Assembly: GCA_025350595.1 (NCBI GenBank)
Contig: JANXXP010000353.1
Span: 1 to 59,206 of the forward strand
Source of the DNA: Bacteroidota bacterium
Lineage (GTDB): Bacteria > Bacteroidota > Bacteroidia > Bacteroidales > VadinHA17
DNA length: 59,206 nucleotides
Reading direction: 5' to 3'
Position 1 is the stretch's first letter. Each line of letters begins with the position of its first letter. A program made the position numbers and the translations under genes. Positions 46,157 to 54,336 of the stretch are shown one piece after another. A model generated the notes under the pieces. It saw only the letters and a list, made by a program, of their open reading frames with translations, made no database searches and was not told where the DNA came from.

Positions 46157-47092
46157 ATGAAAACTTCAAGGAGAAATTTCGTAAAATCGAGTGCCCTGGC
46201 AGCATTGGGAGTAGCCCTGCTTCCAGCTTGTAAAACAGTATCTCCCGTCGCAGGGTCGACAAAGCCAAAGAGGTTTGTTGGCCTTCAGCTCTACTCTGTC
46301 AGGGACGAAATGATGAAGGATCCGGAGGGTACACTTACTGCCCTGGCAAAGATGGGGTATGTTTATCTGGAGCACGCCAGTTATGTTAACAGGAAATTCT
46401 ATGGTTCTTATTCTGCCACTGAATTCAAGAAAATTCTTGACGGACTCGGACTGAAAATGGTAAGTGGGCATACTGTGATGGGTAAAGAGCATTGGGATGC
46501 CACTAAAAAGGACTTTTCTGACAGTTGGAAACGTACGGTGGAAGATGCTGCAATACTTCAGCAAAAGTATGTAATCAGTCCATTTATGGATGAAAGTATG
46601 AGGAAAACTTACGATGATTTCAAACGTTATATGGATGTGTTTAACAAAAGTGGTGAATTGTGTCAAAAATCGGGGATGAAATTTGGTTATCATAATCACG
46701 ATTTTGAATTCAGTCAAAAACTAAATGGCGAGAAAATATTCGATATTATGATGAAGAGCATGGATCCTAAGCTGGTAGTTGTGCAGTTGGATATGGGAAA
46801 CCTTTACAATGGAGGGGCAGTTGCCATGGATATTGTAAATCAGTATCCCGGCAGATTTGAAAACCTTCATGTTAAGGATGAGATAGCAGGACCTGCAGGC
46901 AGTACCGAAAAATATGTCAGTACTATCCTTGGTGCAGGTATTGTAGACTGTAAAAATGTTGTTGATATGGCTACAAAGATTGGAGGCACAACCTGTTATA
47001 TAATTGAACAGGAATCTTACCAGAATAAGAAGCCTATTGACTGTGTGAAAGAAGATCTTGCAATTATGAAGAAATGGGGATACTTCTCCTGA
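46157..47092 (+). CDS. Tat-exported sugar phosphate isomerase/epimerase-like TIM-barrel protein
   Basis: This 311-residue protein of the xylose-isomerase-like AP endonuclease-2 superfamily begins at ATG 46157. A twin-arginine signal SRRNFVKSSALAALGVALL ends in PAC, so it may be a Tat lipoprotein. The fold is supported by GLQLYSVRDEM, FGYHNHDFEF, VVQLDMGNLYNGG and NLHVKDE with candidate metal-binding His, Glu and Asp residues. Such proteins often act on 3-keto-sugars or inositols outside the cytoplasm. A terminator follows. Confidence 0.87.
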   Translation: MKTSRRNFVKSSALAALGVALLPACKTVSPVAGSTKPKRFVGLQLYSVRDEMMKDPEGTLTALAKMGYVYLEHASYVNRKFYGSYSATEFKKILDGLGLKMVSGHTVMGKEHWDATKKDFSDSWKRTVEDAAILQQKYVISPFMDESMRKTYDDFKRYMDVFNKSGELCQKSGMKFGYHNHDFEFSQKLNGEKIFDIMMKSMDPKLVVVQLDMGNLYNGGAVAMDIVNQYPGRFENLHVKDEIAGPAGSTEKYVSTILGAGIVDCKNVVDMATKIGGTTCYIIEQESYQNKKPIDCVKEDLAIMKKWGYFS

Positions 47093-47109
47093 TCAATACT
47101 CTTTAAATC

Positions 47110-47141
47110 AAAACCGGCAGCGACCGGTTTTTTATTTTTTA
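47110..47141 (+). terminator. rho-independent terminator
   Basis: AAAACCGG (47110-47117) pairs with CCGGTTTT (47124-47131) around a six-base loop and is followed by a T-rich run, 17 bases after the TIM-barrel gene stop. Confidence 0.8.
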
Positions 47142-47292
47142 ACGATAGGGTGGATACAACCTTTTCCGGTCATTTAAGTACTTATGCCTGAGAAAAATTT
47201 CTTTGCTTCTGATAGCCATCTGGACTTTGCGAAAAATCTCTGCGCTCTATACAGTTAATGGATTTTATGGAACTAAACGATAAGTTTTAAAA

Positions 47293-47763
47293 ATGAAACA
47301 ACGACGATCTAAAATTATTGCTCTCCCTGCTTTTTTACTATTTATTTCATCTTCATATTGCTTTGGGCAGGATCTGAAGACTTCCAACAAACCATCACAG
47401 GATACTGCTGTGATCTACAAAGATGGTGTTTATGAAGGCAAATCTCAGTCACATTATACTGGTGAACCTTACTGGGGAATTGCAAAGATTACAATCAAAA
47501 ATGGTTCATTTGAAGGAATAGATTTTATGATCAGGGACTCAGCACTGCATGAGATATTTGACGGAAGTTATGAAAAGCATTTCAAGGGTATTCCGGAGTA
47601 TATTTTACAAAGCAGAAACGACTGGAAAGGGGTGCAAACCTATCCTAAAAAGCTAAGTGAAACAAAGAACATCGATAAAGTTGATGCAATGTCGGGAGCA
47701 ACATGGTCGTGCAACATATTCAAAGCCTCAGTAAAAGAGGCACTGAAAAACGCAAAGGAATAA
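47293..47763 (+). CDS. exported FMN-binding domain protein
   Basis: This 156-residue protein has a signal peptide (1-25, ending CFGQ) and one FMN-binding domain of the NqrC/RnfG/NosR type. The covalent flavin site is Thr137 in VDAMSGATWSC, matching the D-x-x-S-G-A-[ST] signal modified by ApbE. Other conserved words are YKDGVYEGKSQSH and DGSYEKHFKGIPEY. It is a free-standing domain with no Rnf/Nqr partners or apbE in view. It probably transfers electrons outside the cytoplasm. Confidence 0.85.
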   Translation: MKQRRSKIIALPAFLLFISSSYCFGQDLKTSNKPSQDTAVIYKDGVYEGKSQSHYTGEPYWGIAKITIKNGSFEGIDFMIRDSALHEIFDGSYEKHFKGIPEYILQSRNDWKGVQTYPKKLSETKNIDKVDAMSGATWSCNIFKASVKEALKNAKE

Positions 47764-47782
47764 TCAAAAACAGATTGATTTC

Positions 47783-48919
47783 TTACTTACGGTTATAAAT
47801 ATTCGCCTCTTTCACCTCTTTTAAAAACAAAGACCGGGGTGAATTATAGAAGTTTTTGAAATCATCTGTTGATGGGGAATTCAGATTTCCCTTCCTGGAA
47901 CCTTTTGGCATATATGTGTTTCTCCAGGTTAATACATAATCAACTGGATATTTGCTTACAACCGGTAAAAGGACCGATGTCCACCAGTCCTGCATCCCCT
48001 GTCTTTCTCCCGTTTCACTTAATGCTGTCAGTTTATTTCTTGAGATGGCTTCCTTTGTGACAAAACCAAGAGCATTATCGAGTTCATTGTCAAATTGTGG
48101 TCCACGGTCATACATATCAAGCGAAAGCATATCAATCACATCATCTCCGGGATATCCGCGCATATATTGTTCGAGGCTGGTAACCCTGTCTGTATTGTAA
48201 GCGTAGAGAATATTGTGAATGTTTTTCTTATCACGCAAAAAGTCAACAGTATAGCGCCAGAGAGCTGAATAATCTTTATCGGAACAAAGATTGGTGCCCC
48301 ACCAGAAGAACGAACCTGAATGTTCGTGGTATGGACGGAAAATAAAAGGAATAGGAGTGCCGTTGTCATCCTTTAATCCTGTAAAAAATGTAGCAAGATG
48401 TTCGAGCCATGAATTGAACATGGCGTTGTTTTGTCCCCCGGGGAGAATTGAAGCGACCACCTCTTTTGAGCTTACGTCCCAGGCTGTTCCTGATGGAAAT
48501 TTTGAGATGGCACTATTTTTTTGCATTGTCAAAGGATTGTTCAAATGCCAGCTGATTGTAACAATACCCCCGCGCTTATAATGTGTTTTAATCTGTTCTC
48601 CAATTTGAATAAAACTTACTGAGTCGAGACTACGTTCATTTCCCAGTTCAATGTGACCAAGTTCAAATCCTGCAACCCCCGGATAATCCCCTGTAATATC
48701 TTTAATGTCGGAACGATCTTTTTCATACCACCATGAGTAGCCATACATAAGGTCATCCTGATGACCATACATGATACCTTTATTCTTAAGCTCATATAAG
48801 GACTGGAAAAGCGTTATCGTTTCTTTGGTAGCCTTTTTATCTGCAGGAATAGGGAGGTTTTGACCGTAACTGAATAAGGAAATGGTTATCAGAAGCAGAA
48901 ATTGAATAGAGATTTTCAT
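47783..48919 (-). CDS. exported GH26 beta-mannanase
   Basis: This endo-beta-1,4-mannanase family protein has 378 residues. I start at ATG 48919 with signal peptide MKISIQFLLLITISLFSYGQ, rejecting the upstream TTG. Acid/base Glu199 lies in FRPYHEHSGSFFWWG and nucleophile Glu302 in TALSETGERQ; GHQDD and WHLNNP are further GH26 features. No carbohydrate-binding domain or T9SS sorting domain is visible at the C-terminus, and no lipobox is obvious, so it is probably periplasmic. Confidence 0.92.
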   Translation of the reverse strand: MKISIQFLLLITISLFSYGQNLPIPADKKATKETITLFQSLYELKNKGIMYGHQDDLMYGYSWWYEKDRSDIKDITGDYPGVAGFELGHIELGNERSLDSVSFIQIGEQIKTHYKRGGIVTISWHLNNPLTMQKNSAISKFPSGTAWDVSSKEVVASILPGGQNNAMFNSWLEHLATFFTGLKDDNGTPIPFIFRPYHEHSGSFFWWGTNLCSDKDYSALWRYTVDFLRDKKNIHNILYAYNTDRVTSLEQYMRGYPGDDVIDMLSLDMYDRGPQFDNELDNALGFVTKEAISRNKLTALSETGERQGMQDWWTSVLLPVVSKYPVDYVLTWRNTYMPKGSRKGNLNSPSTDDFKNFYNSPRSLFLKEVKEANIYNRK

Positions 48920-49167
48920 TATCTTTAAGTTAAGAATTGATTCAGAGTATTTCTGAATCAAAGATAGTACTTTATTACCTGAATTTATAGTTTGCTGTAT
49001 TTGGAAGGTTTAGTACAAGTTGGGGGGCAAGCTGTTTTTCTGTTTCCGAGGTAAATCAAATAACGCCAATGTTATTTTTGATGCTAATCAGTCAACTACA
49101 ATTAATGGACAATTTGAAGTTCAGATAGGTTCAACATTAGTGGTTCAATAACTTAAAACACATAAAA
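48920..49167. other. intergenic region with decayed sequence
   Basis: The region between the GH26 gene and the broken lipoprotein holds no intact gene. It includes a short open stretch that ends at 49151 (listed separately) and otherwise no recognisable signal. Confidence 0.4.
49059..49151 (+). pseudogene. fragment resembling the end of a 3-coathanger-type repeat domain
   Basis: The frame reads NNANVIFDANQSTTINGQ then FEVQIGSTLVVQ and stop. This resembles the C-terminal VTFKA...I.L.PGF.V..GA.F type segment found at the ends of many secreted Bacteroidota proteins. No start codon or upstream body is present, so it is most likely a remnant. The similarity is by eye only. Confidence 0.4.
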
Positions 49168-49623
49168 ATGAAAACGAAAATATTTATCATAGTAATAGCC
49201 GCGTAATTTTCGCTTATGTTCTGCCAAAAAAAAGCAGATATGACCCAACTTGCTCTTATTAAAACAGAACTTGGTGGTTGTAATTTAACTCCTTCAATTC
49301 GAAACAATGTAGATATTGTTCATAATGATTCTGTTGATATTTCAATCAAAAATGATTCAATGAATATTTTTGTAGGTCTTAACTATTTTTGTTGTGCTCC
49401 ATTCATTACGGATTGTCATATTAAAAGTGATTCTATAATAATATCTATTAAAGACACATGTTTAAACCCAAATTCATGTTATTGCAGGTGTTCATGTTAT
49501 TATACTTTTAATTTTAAATTTCTGCTGTCGGGTATTAATAATTACAATTATGAAATATTATTATTTGATCCGAAAAAGATTGGCAGTAAGTTGATAAAAG
49601 CAGGGTTGATAAAGCCAAAATAA
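49168..49623 (+). pseudogene. Cys-rich lipoprotein with nonsense codon in the signal peptide
   Basis: ATG 49168 opens MKTKIFIIVIAA, then TAA at 49204-49206, and the same frame continues FSLMFCQKKADM to a stop at 49623. Replacing TAA by one base (TTA) would restore a typical lipobox SLMFC. The remaining 135 residues are intact and contain clustered cysteines (YFCCAPF, YCRCSCYYTF). A start at internal ATG 49216 would give a protein without a signal. Family not recognised. Recent inactivation is the simplest reading; an error in sequence is possible. Confidence 0.72.
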
Positions 49624-49709
49624 AAAATCTTGCCCTAATAAAAAATTTGCCTATAAGTAATGAATAGTAATAGATAAAGCTTTTATACTTTTTTCATGTA
49701 TTCATCTCA

Positions 49710-49820
49710 CTGCAGCAATTTGCAACCGGCCTGAAAGAGATCGACATTCGATTATCCCTTGAGGAAGAAAACGGGGACAAACAGGAACTCAACCCCGCCA
49801 GTGTCAAAACAAGGGCCTGA
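49710..49820 (+). pseudogene. C-terminal coding remnant
   Basis: The frame LQQFATGLKEIDIRLSLEEE continuing NGDKQELNPASVKTRA ends at TGA 49818-49820. It has a visibly higher GC content and coding-like codon use than the flanking AT-rich sequence. Upstream the frame soon meets a stop and no start is seen. I do not recognise the source protein. It may be the end of a deleted gene. Confidence 0.4.
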
Positions 49821-49906
49821 CGAAATGAATAATAAACCTGACTGCTGCTTTTGCATTGAGAATGGTTCTTTTTATTACTTTTAAAACGTTTTTAAAAGCG
49901 AAAATT

Positions 49907-50275
49907 ATGATGGTGATTGCTATTGTTTTTATTTTTTCAGCTTGCATCTTATATTCAGTTGGAGTTTGGAGTGAAAAGCTACGGGGCAGGTTAAAACTTT
50001 GGCACCTCATTGTATTCTGGCTGGGATTATTTTGTGATACAATCGGAACCGGGGCGATGGGTAAAATAGCAGGCTCAATATTTCAGTTTAACTTTCATGG
50101 TTTAACAGGTGCTGCGGCTATATTGCTTATGTTAATTCATTCAGTATGGGCTTCTATTGTGTTGTATAGAAAAAATGAAAAAATGATACTTCAATTTCAT
50201 AAATTCAGTCTTTTTGTCTGGATCATCTGGTTAATACCGATGGTAACAGGAATGATCTTTGGCGCATCCGTTTAG
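49907..50275 (+). CDS. TIGR03987/HsmA-like small membrane protein
   Basis: This is a membrane protein of 122 residues from ATG 49907 (a second ATG follows directly). Four hydrophobic segments are visible (about 2-20, 35-55, 65-85, 100-120). Conserved words include YSVGVWSEKLRG, WHLIVFWLGLFCDTIGTGAMGKIAG, HGLTGAAAILLMLIHSVWA and FHKFSLFVWIIWLIP. This matches the HsmA/TIGR03987 family. Function unknown. ATG 49862 would extend the N-terminus by 15 residues and cannot be excluded. Confidence 0.8.
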   Translation: MMVIAIVFIFSACILYSVGVWSEKLRGRLKLWHLIVFWLGLFCDTIGTGAMGKIAGSIFQFNFHGLTGAAAILLMLIHSVWASIVLYRKNEKMILQFHKFSLFVWIIWLIPMVTGMIFGASV

Positions 50276-50281
50276 CATAGT

Positions 50282-50313
50282 CTTGTGCGATCCATTGATT
50301 TATATTATTTTAG
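50282..50313 (+). promoter_or_regulatory. weak candidate promoter for the SulP fusion gene
   Basis: CTTG and TATTTTAG are separated by 20 bases, each with one mismatch to the Bacteroidota consensus, ending 35 bases before the ATG at 50349. Confidence 0.3.
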
Positions 50314-50348
50314 CGACAGTGTAATCATATACTTCAATATTAAAGTCT

Positions 50349-52754
50349 ATGAATTGGAAAAGTAAATTTAAGGAGGGAATGTACTTGCATATTCCAGCTT
50401 TAAGCTGGCTATCAGATTATTCCCTATCTCTTTTTGGAAAGGATGCAGTGTCGGGGCTTACATTGACAGCCTATGCAATTCCAGTATCACTGGCTTATTC
50501 AACACTTGCTGGTCTGCCTCCGCAATATGGCATCTACGGTTATCTTATAGGAGGATTATTTTATGCCATGCTGGGATCAGCCAAACAGCTTGCAATCGGG
50601 CCAACTTCTGCAATTTCAATGCTTATAGGGGTGACCCTTGCCAAACTTTCAGGTGGTGACATACAGCGATGGATCGATCTTGCATCCTTGTCGGCATTTG
50701 TTTTTGCGGGCATGAGTGTACTGTCATATATTCTACACCTTAGCAGTATAATAAATTTTATCAGTGAAACAGTTCTGGTCGGTTTTAAAGCCGGCGCGGC
50801 CATAACAATTGGTCTAACCCAGTTGCCCAAACTTTTTGGTGTTGCATCAGGAGGCGATAGTTTTATAAGCCGTTTAGCTGCTCTTTATCACCAGATTCCG
50901 GGTACAAATATTTATGTTCTTATTTTTGGCATTATTGCAATTGCTTTCTTGATAGCAGGGGATAAATTGCTCCCCGGGAAACCTATTGTAATTGTTGTTG
51001 TGGCTTTATCTGTCCTGGTTATTTCATTTACTTCGCTTGGATCATTGGGCTTTAAAACGGTTGGAATTATTCCCAGTGGCTTACCAAAACTGCACTTTCC
51101 GGTACTTGATTTGAAAGATATAGGAAACATTCTCCCGCTTGCATTCGCCTGTTTTATACTTGCTTATATTGAAAGTGTATCAGCAGCAAAAACACTTGCT
51201 CAAAAAAATGGCTATGATATCGATGCCAGACAGGAACTGCTTGCACTGGGGGTTGCCAACCTTGCAACATCATTAGGAAATGGATTTCCGGTCAGTGGAG
51301 GATTATCGCAATCTGCAGTTAATGAAAAAGCTGGTGCACAGACCCCTGTTTCAATCGTTTTTACATCAGGGTTTATTGCTATTTGTCTTTTGTTTCTGAC
51401 AGGCTTACTTAAAAACCTGCCAACTGTTATTCTTGCTGCTATTGTAATTGTTGCAATTAAAGGACTTGTTGACATTAAGGAAATGAAACGATTATTTAAA
51501 GTAAACCGTTTCGATTTCGTAATCGCAATGACAGCATTATTCAGTGTTATTATCTTTGGAATATTACAGGGAGTGCTTATAGGAGCACTTTTCTCATTGG
51601 TTCTTATAATCAGAAGTGTATCGAGCCCTCATGTTGCATTTCTGGGTAGAATTCCCGGAACAAACAGATATACAGATATAAAAAGGCATCCCGATAATGA
51701 ATTGTTACCCGGAGTGCTCTTGTTCAGGGTAGAATCGGAACTGGTATATTTTAATGTGGCATATATTTACAGGGTTGTTTGGGCTAAAATATTGGAATCA
51801 GGTTCGTCGCTAAGAGTTGTAATATTCGATTTAAGTACATCGGCGAACATTGATTCCAGCGGTGCCCGGCTGATAAAGCGGCTTTATGATAATCTTGAAG
51901 CCAGAGGTATTGCTTTTAAGGTGGCTGAAGCACATTCTGAAGTCCGCGACACTTTAAGATTTGAAGATATTGAGCATTTACTCGGACATGTGAGCCGGCG
52001 CGACACGCTTCACGACATAGTTGTTAACGCCGTAGGTGAAAGTGAACCGGATATTCTAAAAGCGCCGGTTAAGCCAAAAACACTTCTTCCTCCTGAAATT
52101 ATTTCGCATATCATTTTGGGGAACAACTACTTTAAAGAAACCCATCCAAAAGAATATTTCGAAAGTTTCAGTTTCGAGCAAAAGCCTTATATTACACTTG
52201 TTACGTGTTCTGATTCAAGGGTACCGCTGAATGCAATGATGCCAGATACTTCCAACAGAGTTTTTTCAATACAAAATATTGGCAACCAGATATTATCTAC
52301 AGAAGGGTCAGTCGATTTTGGTATTTATCATCTGAAAACACCCATCTTGTTTTTTCTCGGTCACTCCGATTGCGGAGCTATTAAATCGTATCTGAAAGGA
52401 TTCGACAGAGAATCGTATGAGATTAAACATGAACTCGACTTTTTGCAGCCAATTATTAAAGAATATTCGGAAAATAAAGATTCAGGTAAACTTGAATCAC
52501 ATGTTATTGAGAAGAATCTCGATTACCAGGTGAACATAGCCTGCAAAAAATACAAGGACCTGATCCAATCCGGACAACTTACAATTATGGCTGGTTTCTA
52601 CGATTTCAAGGGGGAATTTGGAAAAGGAATGGGTGATATAGTTATTGTAAATGTCAACAGGCATAAAGATATTGAAGAGATGCGTAACCTTCCTTTGTTC
52701 TCATACCTATCAGCAGCTCAAAAAGAGTTACATATAGGCAGGCTGCCTGATTAG
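50349..52754 (+). CDS. SulP anion transporter fused to beta-carbonic anhydrase
   Basis: This single 801-residue protein has three parts. A SulP membrane domain covers about 1-425 (AYAIPVSLAYSTLAGLPPQYG, AIGPTSAISMLIGV). A STAS domain at about 450-560 includes DLSTSANIDSSGARL. A C-terminal beta-carbonic anhydrase fills about 580-795 with zinc ligands Cys620, His672 and Cys675 and the Asp622-Arg624 dyad (TCSDSRVP; GHSDCGAIKSYL), so it should be active. The natural reading is bicarbonate uptake coupled to interconversion with CO2 at the inner face. SulP-CA fusions have been noted in other bacteria. A terminator follows. Confidence 0.93.
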   Translation: MNWKSKFKEGMYLHIPALSWLSDYSLSLFGKDAVSGLTLTAYAIPVSLAYSTLAGLPPQYGIYGYLIGGLFYAMLGSAKQLAIGPTSAISMLIGVTLAKLSGGDIQRWIDLASLSAFVFAGMSVLSYILHLSSIINFISETVLVGFKAGAAITIGLTQLPKLFGVASGGDSFISRLAALYHQIPGTNIYVLIFGIIAIAFLIAGDKLLPGKPIVIVVVALSVLVISFTSLGSLGFKTVGIIPSGLPKLHFPVLDLKDIGNILPLAFACFILAYIESVSAAKTLAQKNGYDIDARQELLALGVANLATSLGNGFPVSGGLSQSAVNEKAGAQTPVSIVFTSGFIAICLLFLTGLLKNLPTVILAAIVIVAIKGLVDIKEMKRLFKVNRFDFVIAMTALFSVIIFGILQGVLIGALFSLVLIIRSVSSPHVAFLGRIPGTNRYTDIKRHPDNELLPGVLLFRVESELVYFNVAYIYRVVWAKILESGSSLRVVIFDLSTSANIDSSGARLIKRLYDNLEARGIAFKVAEAHSEVRDTLRFEDIEHLLGHVSRRDTLHDIVVNAVGESEPDILKAPVKPKTLLPPEIISHIILGNNYFKETHPKEYFESFSFEQKPYITLVTCSDSRVPLNAMMPDTSNRVFSIQNIGNQILSTEGSVDFGIYHLKTPILFFLGHSDCGAIKSYLKGFDRESYEIKHELDFLQPIIKEYSENKDSGKLESHVIEKNLDYQVNIACKKYKDLIQSGQLTIMAGFYDFKGEFGKGMGDIVIVNVNRHKDIEEMRNLPLFSYLSAAQKELHIGRLPD

Positions 52755-52762
52755 TATAATAA

Positions 52763-52792
52763 AAGAAACCGGCTTTTGCCGGTCTCTTTATT
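52763..52792 (+). terminator. terminator after the SulP fusion gene
   Basis: ACCGGC (52768-52773) pairs with GCCGGT (52778-52783) around TTTT; flanking AAAGA/TCTTT extend the stem with one mismatch. It ends in a short T-tract near the convergent small membrane gene. Confidence 0.75.
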
Positions 52793-52796
52793 TAAG

Positions 52797-53087
52797 TTAC
52801 TGAGTAACAACCTTATCTTCTTCCCTGCATTCGTGTCTGAATTTATCGTGGTATTTACCTTTCCACTCCCTGTGTCCATGGCGGTTATGACCTGGCGCTA
52901 TGCCGGTAAGAAGTATTTTTGAAAGGAGAAATAGCCCGGCTGTCTGCCAATAACTTAGAACAGGTCCGTGGAATAAAGAAGGGATAAGTCCGTTCCACAG
53001 GAGCATAACAAGATAGATACACAGGAATACAAAACCTATTCCAAGTATCCCGAATCCAATGTACTTCAAAACTTTTAATGTTTTCAT
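52797..53087 (-). CDS. small two-TM protein with His-rich tail, next to sigma factor
   Basis: This 96-residue protein has hydrophobic helices at about 8-32 and 45-62. A hydrophilic tail rich in His and charged residues follows (GHNRHGHREWKGKYHDKFRHEC). I do not recognise a named family, though such proteins paired with ECF sigma factors occur in Bacteroidota. It starts one base after the sigma factor stop codon on the same strand. The His/Cys tail could bind metal; that is inference. It lacks an obvious anti-sigma domain. Confidence 0.78.
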   Translation of the reverse strand: MKTLKVLKYIGFGILGIGFVFLCIYLVMLLWNGLIPSLFHGPVLSYWQTAGLFLLSKILLTGIAPGHNRHGHREWKGKYHDKFRHECREEDKVVTQ

Positions 53088-53088
53088 T

Positions 53089-53649
53089 TTAATTTTCTTT
53101 TAACAGTTTATATAATTCATTTAATTTCTCCCTAAGAGCAAGTACTGCGTATCTTTTCCGCGAGATGAGGGTATTGATTCCAATACCTGTTTTTGCAGAT
53201 ATCTCTTTAAAACTAAGATCCTCAAATTCGTTTGCAACAAATACCTTTCTTTGCTCTTCAGGCATTTCTGACAAAGTCTCTTCGATAGCTTCCCATATCA
53301 GCTCTTTTATTTCTTCATCTTCCGGTCTTGATCCAAGGGAGGGTAGAATCTCCTGGAGAGTGAGTGGGCCATCTTCTTCGTTTTTTGCGTTTTCACTGTA
53401 ACTGATGGTAACGGGTCTCTTTTTCCGGAAGAGATCTGTGATACGGTTATCGGCTACTCTATAGAGCCATGCAGTCAGACTTTCGATCCTCCTGATATCC
53501 TGAAAGCCAACGGTGAGCTGGTAGAAGACATCCTGCAGAATATCCTCAGCTTCAACATGATCGGGGATTCTGTTTCTTATATAGCCAAGCAGACGCTTCC
53601 GCTCGTCAATATAAACTGCTCCGATTTTTTCCGACTCTTTTGGACTCAT
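53089..53649 (-). CDS. ECF-type RNA polymerase sigma factor
   Basis: This 186-residue sigma-70 family protein has region 2 (AEDILQDVFYQLTVGFQDIR and SLTAWLYRVADNRITDLFRKK) at about 30-80 and region 4 (LPEEQRK-like MPEEQRKVFVANEFEDLSFKEI, then TGIGINTLISRKRYAVLALRE) at about 125-180. It directs polymerase to a small regulon, perhaps including the two-TM partner and the divergent cytochrome gene. No FecR-like anti-sigma is adjacent. Confidence 0.92.
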   Translation of the reverse strand: MSPKESEKIGAVYIDERKRLLGYIRNRIPDHVEAEDILQDVFYQLTVGFQDIRRIESLTAWLYRVADNRITDLFRKKRPVTISYSENAKNEEDGPLTLQEILPSLGSRPEDEEIKELIWEAIEETLSEMPEEQRKVFVANEFEDLSFKEISAKTGIGINTLISRKRYAVLALREKLNELYKLLKEN

Positions 53650-53773
53650 TTGAAGGTTCTCTATCCCTATAGACGAAACAGGGAAAGTTATATTTTAAAA
53701 ATTACACATTTATTTTGTGATTGGAAGAAGAAAATATAATTGGATTTAATTCAGATTTGTTTTAATTTAGAAA

Positions 53774-54295
53774 ATGATAAAATTTGTATTCATTGCTTCA
53801 CTTTTATTATTCTGTTTCGTTTCATACAGGGGTGAAGAATCCAAAGAACAGGAAAGAACCAGATACCTCTTTGTCGGGGCTGAAAAATGTGCCAGTGTTT
53901 GTCATAATAACGAAAAGCTTGGCTATCAATATAAGATCTGGAATGGCAGCTCTCACAAAGATGCCTTTAATATTCTTGATTCAAAAAAGGGAAAGAAATT
54001 TGCAAAACAAGCACATTTATCAGAAAATCCGCAGGAAAGCAGGGTATGTCTTAAATGCCATGTAACTGGAGGAGATCTTGACTCATCGTACTTCGCTGCT
54101 ACTTATAAAAAAGAAGATGGAGTTACCTGTGAAGAATGCCACAAGAATATATCTGATGGCAAAACCGTTCTTCCGACTGAAACAGACTGCTTAAAGTGTC
54201 ATAATGAGTCACTTCATAAAATACGCGAATTCAATTTCAGGAAAGACTCTGCAAGAATTTTACACAAACGACCGAAAGTTCATCTTCCTGAATAG
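53774..54295 (+). CDS. exported cytochrome c with four heme sites
   Basis: This 173-residue protein has a signal segment at 1-19 and four c-type heme motifs. The first is CASVCH (Cys39, Cys43, His44), a CX3CH site; the rest are standard CXXCH at Cys92-His96 (CLKCH), Cys119-His123 (CEECH) and Cys139-His143 (CLKCH). It resembles the cytochrome c554 family (YKIWNGSSHKDAF; GVTCEECHKN). It likely transfers electrons in the periplasm. Divergent from the sigma factor; an ATTG-N20-TAATTTAG word ends just before the ATG. Confidence 0.87.
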   Translation: MIKFVFIASLLLFCFVSYRGEESKEQERTRYLFVGAEKCASVCHNNEKLGYQYKIWNGSSHKDAFNILDSKKGKKFAKQAHLSENPQESRVCLKCHVTGGDLDSSYFAATYKKEDGVTCEECHKNISDGKTVLPTETDCLKCHNESLHKIREFNFRKDSARILHKRPKVHLPE

Positions 54296-54336
54296 GTGAA
54301 AGCGCGTTAAAATGTCAGTCCCTAAATTGACTCAAA

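Noticed and set aside
53774..54295. Assignment of the cytochrome to a nitrite or sulfite reductase
   Set aside because: Only four heme sites and no catalytic CXXCK; a small electron carrier is more likely.
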